64,000 nt of DNA, from NCBI GenBank assembly GCA_035578175.1, contig JAQMRL010000003.1, forward strand, positions 83,649,969 to 83,713,968, in the 5' to 3' direction. Positions 1 through 8,859 of the stretch are shown piece after piece. Numbering within the stretch: position 1 is the first letter of the stretch; the number at the start of each line of letters is the position of its first letter. This DNA comes from Catonia carolina (lineage: Eukaryota > Arthropoda > Insecta > Hemiptera > Achilidae). Under the pieces are notes generated by a model that saw nothing but the letters and a program-made list of their open reading frames with translations, made no database searches and had not been told where the DNA came from. A program made the position numbers and the translations under genes.

Positions 1-61
1 AGGCTTGTCATGAACCCAATTGAATCAAATATCACACAAAATAAAAAAATAAAAAAGTCAG

Positions 62-190
62 TTGATAAACATACTTTTCTATTCAGTAAGGAAGGCAATG
101 GTAAACCACACTCCTCGTTTTATTTAGTAAAGCCTCTTAAAGTTCAAACCAACCTTTCGACTGATGACTTTAACAACAAGGGAGGAGTCT
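62..190 (+). repeat. SINE-A fragment (3' third)
   Basis: This is a diverged piece of the window's 400-bp SINE-A family, aligning to the part that normally runs from the gataagcatactttt block to the gatgacctaaacaacaac tail. The 5' two thirds are absent. The family is defined by the intact copies near 5.2, 18.2, 22.3 and 63.1 kb. A 68-residue reading frame here is the remnant of the short ORF seen in other copies. Confidence 0.75.
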
Positions 191-199
191 ACCAAAACA

Positions 200-908
200 A
201 AACTTTTTTATTTTAAGGAGAAGGAAGCTCATATTTAAACTAATTATTGGGGACACAAAGGAGAATACATTGCTAAATTTTTATAATTCTATGACAACCA
301 AACCTCACTTCAAGTGGAAGGAATGAAAATTCAGTACTTCACGAAAAAAATTATATCTCTGAGTATATTTCCCCAATCAACTGGATTCAAAACCGAAAAT
401 GAGCAAAAAATTATCTAGGGACGCCGGATAGACTATAAGATACGCTTACTCTGAAAATCTTTGTTCTTTTTTCTGTTTTTTTCATAAGAATTTTTTTACT
501 TTTTAAATTTTAAACTCCATAAAACATGTTCTGCTAAGACTTATTTAATAATACTCAGGTCTCTAGAGCAGAATATACTGAATCAGTGGGATAAAATTAT
601 TCATTTGTCTTAATTACAACTAAAGTCATGATTTTTTTTAGTGTTTGCTAAACAACAAAGTCATAATTTTTGGAAATAAGCAATTAAAGATATACTAAGG
701 TTTTTACGGAGAAAATGGTCTGCACTACGCCATTCCTACTCATTTTGTACGCAAACATTTGTGTTACCTAACGTATAAAAGGTGAACTAAATAGGAAAAT
801 GAACAAGCTTTAAACTGGTGAAAAAATAATGGTTTTATCTTTTTCCATCCGGAAGATATCTGTAACAGAAATGTGTTTATTTTGTACGAAAGCAAGTCTT
901 GTATTGAA
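200..908. other. AT-rich DNA, no feature recognised
   Basis: No coding similarity, inverted repeat or family repeat could be recognised in this stretch. It consists of short A and T runs. Confidence 0.5.
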
Positions 909-916
909 AACCGATA

Positions 917-1094
917 ATTTTTTTTTTTTTTGGTTAAACGTCCGACTGTTCTGCAATTGCTGCTAATGCAGACGGTGAAGGATGAAATGATTTTTTGTAA
1001 CGTATGCAAATATGCCGTGCCTGATGGGATTCGAACCCAAGGCCGCATGATGAGAGGCGAGCACGTTACCAACTACGCCAATGCGGCCGGCGAT
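917..1094 (-). repeat. tRNA-derived SINE (GGCCGCATTGGCGTAG type)
   Basis: Read on the minus strand, the element starts with a tRNA-like head: an A-box-like tggcgtagttggtaacg and a B box gggttcgaatccca. A short body follows, then an A/T-rich tail (the T run at 920-933 on the plus strand). The 8-bp sequence aaccgata occurs at 909-916 and again at 1095-1102, which fits a target-site duplication. Other copies lie near 45.4 and 49.6 kb. The tRNA-like part lacks a paired acceptor stem, so it is a SINE and not a functional tRNA gene. Confidence 0.8.
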
Positions 1095-1102
1095 AACCGA
1101 TA

Positions 1103-1494
1103 GCAATTATATTTTTAATTATTTGCTGTTCGGCCTTACAATATAAATAAATATACTTATGTAATGGGGTCGCTAAAAACGTAGAATGTTGATGCGACCA
1201 TAATAAACCAATTATAAAAAAAAAATTAATAAATATAGGCTACTGTTAAAAAGAGCACATTTCAGACAATCAAAATCGACAAACAAAACAGTTCTCAAAC
1301 AATATTTTTAAAAAATTTTCCATTCTGCATGTCTTCTGTGTTGATTTTTGCATCTTGAAGGTCATTCAATATAACTGTGAACCATTGCTTTGGTTTTGAG
1401 ATTCCTTATTTCATCGAAAATTTGTTTTGCCATTCTGCTATCGTTTAACTTTTTTTTAGGCCCTCATTGGAGCAAATCTAGTCAAGGATGGGAA
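1103..1494. other. AT-rich spacer
   Basis: Nothing recognisable was found between the SINE and the LINE relic. Confidence 0.45.
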
Positions 1495-1990
1495 GACTGT
1501 TTCTGAGAACTTTTCTTCTTTGCCCAATACTCTTTCATTCTTTTAGCTCTCTGGAATTTCTGATCCTCTGTTATTATTGTACTTTCTTTGTGTAGGAGTT
1601 TTGACTTTTAATTTTGTTTTTCTTCCTTATTAAAAATCTGTTCCACCGTTATTTCTAGCTTTTCAAGGTCTTCCTGTATTTCCCGTAGCCAATTATTCTT
1701 ATCTTTATTTCTCTGTTGGTAAGTTAGTAGTTTCTTGGTCAGCCTTTCTTCAGGTAGTCTTACTAGATGACTATAAAGGCTAATATTGTTTTCCTCATAA
1801 TGTTTAGTAAGGGTTTGTTCTCCTATCATTTCATTAGGAAGAAGTCTGTGTTTTCCAGTCACTACGGTTTTTTGTTAATGATCGTTTTTAGAATTTTTCG
1901 TTTCACTCTCTGAAGTTCTTCTGTTCTGTTCTTGATTTTAAGGTTAAACAGTGTTTCACATGTATAAGTTATTTCTGGTCTCGTTACTGT
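1495..1990 (-). pseudogene. LINE reverse transcriptase, C-terminal relic
   Basis: Minus-strand translation with frame changes gives the post-RT region of a non-LTR retrotransposon: a YTCETLFNL block near 1950, then a lysine-rich stretch, an SHLVRLPEERLTKK block (about 1770), and a WLREIQEDLEKL block (about 1680). The same block order, with YSCETLFKLN, FGHLMWPPEDRITRR and WIKEIKEDMEEL, is present on the plus strand at 22.95-23.32 kb, so the two are copies of one LINE family. The RT palm motifs are not in this fragment. It is 5'-truncated and broken. Confidence 0.75.
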
Positions 1991-1998
1991 ATTATGTG

Positions 1999-2508
1999 TT
2001 CCCGACAGAAACATTTTCATCAAAATCGGTCAATCGGAAGTAGTAGTTTATTCAAGTAATTTTCACTTTTTTGCGATACCTATTCTTAAAAACGGCTCCT
2101 ATGATTTTAAAAAAAAATCGCTTTTTTACTACATTTTTTATCTTCTACATGATAGGATAGATAGATAGTATGCTGAAATTCTTGGAGATGCTGTGCGTAA
2201 AAAAATGGTTTTTTTAACATCGCGGCCTTAATATGAATTTCAGAGCAAAAGTGTATGTAATCAAAGTTGTAAAAAAATAAAAAACCAACAACTTTTTATC
2301 GTATTTTCCGACTTCCGTTCGGAATTCCGATTTTCCGTATTATTAAGCCAAACTAAGGTTGGTTTTCATTTTGCATCATTTAATCATGGCTAAATTAAGT
2401 TATGTTTTTTAAGGTTAGTTTTTTGTTTATTACTAATATTAGGTTATATTGGTGATTTTTTGTACTGGTAAAAAAATGTCGTGTGTGTGTTTCACACCAG
2501 ATTTTTTT
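1999..2508 (+). repeat. Family-D element, 3' part
   Basis: This copy shares long stretches with the plus-oriented family-D element at 40.69-41.59 kb and the inverted one at 43.29-44.30 kb: catcaaaatcggtcaa, the agtagtagtttattc block, and the terminal hairpin gtgtgtgtttcacac followed by cagattttt. The 5' half is missing. No coding capacity is seen, which suggests a non-autonomous DNA element. Confidence 0.7.
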
Positions 2509-3344
2509 ATGAAGTTTTTTTGGTTCAGATTGTTGTGTAGTATTTCATTGGTTATAAATAATTAGGCTGCATTAATCAGTCTCAGGCATTTTGATTTGAT
2601 AACTGAAGTAAAATTTGTATATAGAATATAAGTATTCAATTTTGTTAACAATATGAATTCCTTTTACATAAGAAATTAGCTATTTGGGAAAGATCTGGTG
2701 AATTCATGTCCATGGAAATCGTTCTTAACTAACTTCAAATCAGTAATTAAAATAATTTGAAACAGGAGTAAATTTTACAAAAGAAATAAATACAATTTTA
2801 GAAATTCTATAAAAGGTCTTATGATAAATAATAATTAAATGGCCTTCCAGTAAGTAAATGCAACAAGAATGTATCTACCGTTAGTAACCAAGTAATAAAC
2901 TTGTAATTAATTACAGAACTTTCCCGACATCTTAAAAGTAATGTAGTATAGACAAAACATATTATTAGCTCTATAATATTGCAAGTAGTAAGTAAAGTGA
3001 AGTGTTGAGTGAAATTACCAAATAGGCCTAAAGAATTGTAGTGTACTAATAAGTGACAGTGGTCATTAGTGAATCGTAAAAAAAATAAGAAAAAGTAATT
3101 TAAAAATAGACCTAAAGCAAGACATAAAAAAGAGATTACGCAGTGATTTTCTATCTTGTTTGTTTATTTGGACTGGTAAAAAATAAATAAACATTGTAGC
3201 AGAGTAAGTAATTTTAAAAGAGTGAAAATGAAAAGAATTTTATAAAGAACTCTTCTTATAGAAGTAATGAATAACTTCTTATGTTACAAATCTTAAAAAA
3301 TAACTACAGGAAGACTAAAAAGGTTTTACATAAGTATAGTAGAT
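2509..3344. other. AT-rich DNA, no feature recognised
   Basis: I see no gene, repeat family or inverted repeat here. Confidence 0.45.
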
Positions 3345-3348
3345 TTAA

Positions 3349-4328
3349 GGGGAGACTGTACTTTGTATCCCACCAATGTTAAATTGACTATTTTTAGGTA
3401 GGCCTATACATTTTTCATAGGATTGATAAAAGATAGGAAATGAAACGTTACACACTATAGATGTCGGATTTCTTCTCAACATCTTACTGACATTTTTTCA
3501 ATTCAATCTTTAGACCATACCATTTTTTTAAAAATTACGAATAACATAAAATTTGTACAAACTATTTTCCACGTGTTTTGCGTATTACTAATTTTTGGAG
3601 CACCTGAGGACGTAATAAAAATGTTGGTATATATGTAGCTATACAAGATAATTAACTGGTAAAATTTTTAGCGTGGTAGGTTTGTTGGTTTCTGAGAAAA
3701 ATGTACCTTATTTTTTTAAAAATAATCCCTAATGTGTGTACATTGCAATCTATTCAATTCAGAACAATAAGCAATCCCATGACCCAATGAGATGAGGATG
3801 ATATGTATGACGTGTAAGTGAGGTGTAGTCTTGTAAAGACTCAGGTCGACCATTCCTGAGAGAGTATGGTTAATTGAACCCCAACCATCAAAGTACACCG
3901 GTAACCGCCGTCTAGCATTCGAAAAATGTACCTTAGTGTTAAAAATCTAAATTTACGGGAAAAGGTAAGAAACAGGAAGGCACAAACCAAAAACAATATG
4001 TACTCAAACAAGTATATTTCCCATCAACAGTATAAACCGAAAGAAAGCTGAAACCAACACCTAAGAGTATTAAAAAACATGATGCAGATATTTTAAAAAC
4101 TAAAATTCTCTTTGCTCTAAAACGAGCAGTATAAAATTATGAAAAAATATTCGTTCTTCATTACATGATAATTTTTCTTCAAAAACCTAATAAAACTTAA
4201 CTTTTTCATAAAAACGTATTTTTTTGACGTAATTTAATGTTTTTCTGGAAGATCTAGGCCTAACCTATTGAAAAACATAAAAAACCAAAAATCGAAATTT
4301 TGAGTTAAAACCATCGTGCAAACTCCCC
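3349..4328 (+). mobile_element. Family-C TTAA element (interrupted by SINE-B)
   Basis: The element starts with ggggagactgtactttgtat directly after TTAA (3345-3348) and ends with gcaaactcccc. The start and end are imperfect inverted repeats. The right target site reads TTCAA and may be a mutated TTAA. Its body matches the copies at 26.18-26.90 kb (inverted) and 41.70-42.44 kb; the former is flanked by TTAA on both sides. TTAA target choice is typical of piggyBac-type elements, but no transposase is present, so the superfamily is an inference. A SINE-B insertion accounts for 3711-3920. Confidence 0.7.
3711..3920 (-). repeat. SINE-B copy, 5'-truncated, with 15-bp TSD
   Basis: Read on the minus strand, this is the 3' two thirds of SINE-B, from the gaatgctagac block through caattaaccatactctctc to gtacacacattagggatta. 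The sequence gaaaaatgtacctta lies at both 3696-3710 and 3921-3935, an exact 15-bp duplication, so this is a clean insertion into the family-C element. The tRNA-like head is missing, as expected for 5' truncation during target-primed reverse transcription. Confidence 0.88.
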
Positions 4329-4364
4329 TTCAAGAATTTAAGGTACTTTTAAATTAATACATAA

Positions 4365-4452
4365 TGACCGCTTCCCTGGTGTAATGACTAGCGCTCTAGC
4401 CTACAAAGCTGTAGGCTCCGAGTTCGATTACTGGCTAGGGTACGAAAATTTT
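4365..4452 (+). repeat. tRNA-like SINE head
   Basis: The run cttccctggtgtaatgacta resembles a pol III A-box region, and gagttcgattac, 50 bp further on, resembles a B box. An intervening arm (agcctacaaagctgtaggct) could form an anticodon-like hairpin. The acceptor ends do not pair convincingly, so a tRNA-derived repeat is more likely than a tRNA gene. A related minus-strand copy may be at 42.49-42.59 kb. Confidence 0.55.
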
Positions 4453-4484
4453 AACCCATCGTTACAGCACCAAAACAGATATAT

Positions 4485-4860
4485 ATTAGCGGACATGGTT
4501 AGCACCATATCTCGTAGAGAATAAAAAATGTAGTTAATGAGGCGATTTTTAAAAAAAATCGTAGGAGCCGTTTTTGAGAAAATCGCACAAGTAAACTAAT
4601 ACTTCCTGTTGATAGATTTTGATGAAAATGTTCGTGTCGAGTCCCGTCGTAATACCTAACTGAAGTTCCAAGTTTCAAATTCATAAGCTATACCGTTTCT
4701 TGAAGTTTTTTCCGCACGGACCAATCCTTAAAAACATGTTTTTGGGTTCTTGAGTCCTCAAAACCCGTAAAACCAGTGAAAAATTTATTTTTAAAAATCG
4801 ACATAAAAACAATACTTTTCTTCCCTATATATTCATATAGGGCAAAAGGAAGTAATAAAA
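4485..4860 (-). repeat. Family-D element, 5' part (inverted)
   Basis: This sequence aligns to the 43.84-44.30 kb region: gagaaaatcgca, tgatgaaaatgttcgtgtcg, the acatgtttttgggttc block and the terminal tatattcatatagg palindrome. The other half of the element is missing, so this is a truncated copy. Confidence 0.7.
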
Positions 4861-5172
4861 CGTGAAAAACAATCACACGAACACACGCATTTGCAGATTC
4901 TACTTACAGCACCAACATTTACCTCGGTAGAACCAAGTCATCATTGTAGTTTTGGATGGCGTTAAAAAAATAACATTATACATGTAATCTAATCTTTCTG
5001 GCTGAATGGAAAATCCAACTCTTAAATTTCCTTCTAAATATATCGAATTATTTAAAGTTACGTACTTCATCAGGCGTTACATAATAACATTTTGGGGACC
5101 ACGGAAAACAAACATTTCTGAAACAAAGTAAAATAGCTCCTAATTTAATTAGTAGGCCTATGTTTAAAAAAC
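4861..5172. other. AT-rich spacer
   Basis: No feature recognised. Confidence 0.4.
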
Positions 5173-5946
5173 CTGCTAGTTCCAGGGCTACAAAAAATAG
5201 TTCTGTTTCTTATCACTTAGTCAGCTAATTATATGTTGTTGTTGTTTAGGTCAACAGCCGAAAGGCTGGTTTGAACCTCTAGAGGTTTTACTAAGTAAAA
5301 CGAGGAGTGAGTTGGTTTACCATTGTCTTCCTCACTGAGTGGAAAAGTACGCTTATCAACATGCCGGGCCCTCTGAAAAGCACATATTTTCCACTCTGTA
5401 AATGACAACTTCACTTCATTCACCACAGGGTCTGGCTGTACAATGAAATTCATTACTTTCAGAGAAGATAACTCTGATTAGTGTCTTTTACACCTCTACC
5501 TCTTCTGTTCTTAAATGATTCAGTCATTTAATTGACTGACCATGTGATAAGAAACAGAACTATTTATTTTAGCCCTGCAACTAACAGATTGAGTGTAAAT
5601 AATTTGGCACTCCACCTGTCTGTTATGGGCATCTAATTATATGGCTGAAGCATTTAAGGACAGAAGAGATAGAGATGTAAAAGATGTCGAGTTATCTCCT
5701 CTGAGAGTAATGAATTTCATTTTATTGTACAGACAGACCCTGTGGTGAATGAATTAGTGAAGATGATATTTGTAGGGTGGAAAGTAGATACTTTTCAGAG
5801 GACTTGGCATGCTGATAAGCATACTTTTCCATTCAGTAAGGAAAGCAGTGGTGAACCATCTCACTCCTTGTTTTACGTAGTAAATCCTCTAGAGGTTCAA
5901 ACTAGACTTTCAGCTGATGACCTAAACAACAACAACAACAACAAAA
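5173..5946 (+). repeat. SINE-A copy split by a second SINE-A
   Basis: The plus-strand copy runs from ctgctagttccagggcta to the cagctaattatatg block (5173-5235), is interrupted, and resumes at 5633 with ctaattatatggctgaag. It ends in gatgacctaaacaacaac repeats. The 11 bp ctaattatatg is duplicated on both sides of the interruption. The resumed part encodes a recurrent short ORF (5742-6020) with WHADKHTFPFSKE and PLEVQTRLSADDLNNN. Confidence 0.88.
5236..5632 (-). repeat. SINE-A, complete copy nested in another SINE-A
   Basis: This is a 397-bp full-length unit on the minus strand: 5' end gcccagataacagacagg-like, 3' end cagcctttcggctgttgacctaaacaacaacaa. Its 11-bp target duplication is ctaattatatg at 5225-5235 and 5633-5643. 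There is no terminal inverted repeat and no poly(A); the tail is an AAC repeat preceded by two small hairpins (cctctagagg and cagcctttcggctg). It carries an open 74-codon frame (5229-5453, minus) starting MNFIVQPDPVVNEVK and ending LSAVDLNNN. A SINE or short non-autonomous LINE derivative fits best. Confidence 0.9.
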
Positions 5947-6610
5947 AACAACTAATGTTTTTATCGACAATGTTTCAGTACAACGAATTTCTTTTAGGCA
6001 CCTTATACTGGTTATTTTAACTGCAGTACAGAGAGCTCCGCTCGTTAAAATAGATCGATGGCCCTGACTCGCGGCCACTTTCAATTTTCGTGCATTTCTC
6101 ATCGTAACTTTTTCTTTATCTAAGTCCGTATTGTACGGATATATAAATAGCTATCTATTCAGAAACCTTTAAGGATAGATTAATGACAAAACCCATTCAA
6201 AAAAGTACAATTAGACTATCCCTTTCTATTATAAGTTAACTTGCAATAATACAACTAATTCATTTCAGCCTAGTATACTTTACTTCATTTACAGTTGTGA
6301 AGGTGAAGAAGAGGAAGAAGAAAGAAACTTAATTCAGGTCGTATGTTTTATTATGTTGTCTACACGATAAGGCAAAGCTAGGCCTTACCTATAAAGGATA
6401 GTACTGTACATTAGTAAACAAATGAATGAGTAGAAGCCCTACAAATCCACTGAGTATGACGTCCGAGTATTCAGTTAACTTTTTAAATGCCGTTCTTTGG
6501 AACATTATTATTTCCTTAATTAGTTATAAATTTTTGTCATGGAGCCTTAAATACAAAGGTTTTACTAATTTTACTATTATTTTTGCATTCTATATCTGTA
6601 GATTGCATTC
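5947..6610. other. AT-rich spacer
   Basis: Nothing recognised. A purine-rich gaagaagaggaagaag run sits at about 6303-6325. Confidence 0.4.
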
Positions 6611-6612
6611 AT

Positions 6613-6665
6613 TATTTTCTTCTTTTTCTCCTCCTCCTCCTCCACCTCCTTCTCTTCTTCTTCTT
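6613..6665. repeat. Polypyrimidine (TTC/CTC) microsatellite
   Basis: This is a 50-bp tract of TTC, CTC and CCT units, ending close to the truncated start of the next SINE-C. Confidence 0.85.
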
Positions 6666-6675
6666 GCTTTAAATT

Positions 6676-6825
6676 ATTAGGAAGACTGGCTTCTACGTAG
6701 GGGTCCCGGGTTCGATTCCCGGTAAGGTCTCGCATTTTTTACCATTCATCCCTCATCTATCACCCTTCTCACCGTCTGTATTAGCAGTAATTGCATAATA
6801 GTTAGACGTAAAACAAAAAACAAAA
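6676..6825 (+). repeat. SINE-C, 5'-truncated copy
   Basis: The tRNA-like 3' half is kept: ggcttctacg, then B box ccgggttcgattcccggt. It is followed by the family body (tatcacccttctcaccgtct) and the agttagacgtaaaacaaaa tail. The head with the A box is missing. The next copy begins only about 20 bp downstream. Confidence 0.82.
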
Positions 6826-6843
6826 ATAGCTATTTATTTTGTA

Positions 6844-7016
6844 GGCCGGCCCGTTGGCGTAGTGGTTAGCGCAATTGGCTTCTACGCCGGGGTCCCGGCT
6901 TCGATTCCCGGTCAGGTCTGGTATTTTTTCATTACTCATTTTTATTTATCATCATTCTCCACCGTCTATATAAGCTGAAATTTCAAAACAGTCAGACGTA
7001 AAACAAAAAAAAGGTT
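6844..7016 (+). repeat. SINE-C, full tRNA-derived SINE
   Basis: The head starts ggccggcccgttggcgtagt, with an A box in tggcgtagtggttagcgc and a B box in gcttcgattcccggtc. The body holds the ccaccgtctatataagc block, and the tail is cagtcagacgtaaaacaaaa. The tRNA-like part has clear D and T arm similarity but no matching acceptor stem. This is a tRNA-derived SINE, not a tRNA gene. Confidence 0.88.
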
Positions 7017-7032
7017 TTTTGATTAAATAACC

Positions 7033-7429
7033 TACCGGGTTGGTTTAGGGGAAACGTCGTCGCCGCTAGTCAGCTCTTTAACAGCTGTTTTTCGGAGACG
7101 AAGGTTTCTGGTTCAAATTCTAGTAAAGGTAATTACTTTTATACGTATTTGAATTCTAGACAGTGACTAATTTGATGGTTTTGATTTGGTTTTAATTTGA
7201 CAGTTTTGATTTGATGGATTTGATGGTTTTTTTTTTGGTTTTAATTTGACAGTGTATAATTTGATGGTTGGTTTTCAATTAACCTTACTCTCCCAAAAAT
7301 GGTCGGCTTGAATTTTTAAAAGACTATGTCATACATATCATCCTCATCTCATTGGGTTCTCAACCCCATGGGGTTGCTTATTGTTCTGAATTGAACAGAT
7401 TGCAACGTACACACATAGTAATAAAAAAC
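7033..7429 (+). repeat. SINE-B copy with internal expansion
   Basis: The head is taccgggttggtttagggg (A-box-like), with cagctctttaacagctg as an internal hairpin and the B box ctggttcaaattctag. The body ends in gattgcaacgtacacacat. Compared with the copy at 37.09 kb, it carries an extra region at about 7160-7280 built from repeated tttgatggttttgattt and taatttgacag units, a local minisatellite-like expansion. Confidence 0.82.
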
Positions 7430-7917
7430 AAATTGATTAATCCAATTCTCAGAGATTTATTACACTTTACATAATGTAGATACTGCCATCTTCTTCGTGG
7501 CTTTCTAATGCCCCTTTGTCCATGTGATCTGTAGTTCTTCACTTTCATGGGCATTCCAGGATTCTCACTCCATACTCTTTCGGTATTCTCTCTAGATGTT
7601 GTCTCCACTTACCACGATTAAATTTTACTCTTTCGTTCAAACTATGTATTCCTAATTCGGCTCGTATTTCTTCATTCCTTATAATATAAGGTTTCTTGTA
7701 ATATAATTCATTCCTTAAAATATAAGGAATGAAGAAATACGAGCAAAAGAGTGTACAATTTAGATCATATTATGGTCTAAACATGCTAAAATTTATTGAT
7801 GTATTTTCTACCTGCAAAAGTAGGGTTTTGTTTAAACTTGTGATGAGAAACATAGTAATTAATTCTGTTTTTGTGTAGAGGTGATGAGGTAGCTACGTTC
7901 TACCGTCGTCAAGTATA
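7430..7917. other. Spacer with weak LINE-like minus-strand text
   Basis: Minus-strand translation near 7480-7610 gives SENPGMPMKVKNYRSHGQ and RKPRRRW, which loosely resembles the basic tail after a LINE RT (GRPRxRW). This is too short to assign. There is also an imperfect repeat of aatataaggaatgaagaaat at about 7660-7740. Confidence 0.3.
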
Positions 7918-8855
7918 GGGTGATTCAAAAAGAGCGCCGGTTTTGATATATCAAATTAAGAGATTTATTTTATTGAAAAACTGAAAATAAATACATCAAC
8001 AAGTTCATCTTACCTTCCGATTTCATGTATGAAAAATGATGTCATGCATGTGTCCTCCTCTACTGCGCTGGCACGCATCAACTCTGTCCATGAAATTGGA
8101 TATCACTGAACGACAAGTTTCGACTTCCATTTGCCCGATAACCCGTCGAATTAAACCCCACATACGGCAGTTCTGTTTATTAACAAAACCGTTTAAGTGG
8201 AAGTGCGCCTCATCACTGAAAATGATTTTGTTTGCGAAGGTGTCATCATCCTGCCGTTTTCTCAATACCCAGTCAACAAACTGTCGTCTCCTCTGGTGGT
8301 CTGCCACTTTCAAATGTTGCGTCAACTGAATTTTATACGGGTGATATTGGAGATCGTACCGAAGAATTCTCCGTACAGAAGAACATCGTAAACCCAATTG
8401 TTGAGAACGGCGACGTATTGATTTTGCTGGGCTAACAGCCACACTGTCACGAACCAACGCAACGTTCTGCTCAGTTCGGCCAGAACGACGACGTCCAGAA
8501 CTTTTAAGGTCGACTGTTGAACCCGTCTCAAAAAACTTTTTCATGAGCCTGCGAACTGTTGATTTATTCGGTGCTTCATTACATCCCAGAGTACCGCGAA
8601 GTCGCCTGACAGTAGCCGCATAACTCTCTCCACTCTGGTAAAAAATATTTTGACGATTAACACTCGTTGTGCAATAGTAAACTTCTTCATGGTTAGACAC
8701 AGACTGCGAGAGTACTACACTGCAAACAAGAGAAACTACAACTGAATCGTTAATCGGAATGTTCTCCGAAATAGAAATGAGGTCTAACAATGTTGCCAAC
8801 CGATAAAAAAAAATTTACCAGCCGTTTAAAATCCGGCGCTCTTTTTGAATCACCC
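7918..8855 (-). mobile_element. mariner/Tc1-type transposon, internally deleted
   Basis: The element is bounded by terminal inverted repeats of about 23 bp with no mismatch: gggtgattcaaaaagagc... at 7918-7940 and ...gctctttttgaatcaccc at 8833-8855. A TA precedes the left end; the right flank reads gttag, so the TA duplication is not exact. The interior encodes a transposase on the minus strand that has lost its central and catalytic C-terminal parts. At 938 bp it is shorter than a typical autonomous element. The intact TIRs suggest it could have been moved by a related transposase. Confidence 0.88.
8023..8799 (-). CDS. Deleted mariner/Tc1-like transposase ORF
   Basis: The open frame has 258 codons. 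Residues from about 45 to 110 form a helix-turn-helix DNA-binding region (RLRGTLGCNEAPNKSTVRRL), followed by a GRRRSGRT basic hook and a second HTH-like part (SIRRRSQQLGLRCSSVRRIL). The first catalytic block is present as IIFSDEAHFHLNGFVNKQNC at about residues 190-210. Directly after CRMWG the protein jumps to a C-terminal tail (IRRVIGQMEVETCRSVISNF). The second and third acidic residues of the DDE/DDD triad and their surroundings are absent, apparently through an in-frame internal deletion. The first ~40 residues do not look like the family and may be an artefact of the chosen start. Not catalytically competent. Confidence 0.85.
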   Translation of the reverse strand: MATLLDLISISENIPINDSVVVSLVCSVVLSQSVSNHEEVYYCTTSVNRQNIFYQSGESYAATVRRLRGTLGCNEAPNKSTVRRLMKKFFETGSTVDLKSSGRRRSGRTEQNVALVRDSVAVSPAKSIRRRSQQLGLRCSSVRRILRYDLQYHPYKIQLTQHLKVADHQRRRQFVDWVLRKRQDDDTFANKIIFSDEAHFHLNGFVNKQNCRMWGLIRRVIGQMEVETCRSVISNFMDRVDACQRSRGGHMHDIIFHT

Positions 8856-8859
8856 GTTA

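Noticed and set aside
1018..1090. tRNA gene on the minus strand
   Set aside because: The A and B boxes are good, but the acceptor ends do not pair, the same sequence recurs at 45.4 and 49.7 kb with SINE bodies, and target duplications are present.
6426..6680. 84-codon ORF with a proline/leucine-rich end
   Set aside because: Its C-terminus is the CTC/TTC microsatellite and SINE start; no conserved content.
8036..8435. Three plus-strand ORFs of 64-97 codons
   Set aside because: Antisense shadows of the mariner-type transposase.
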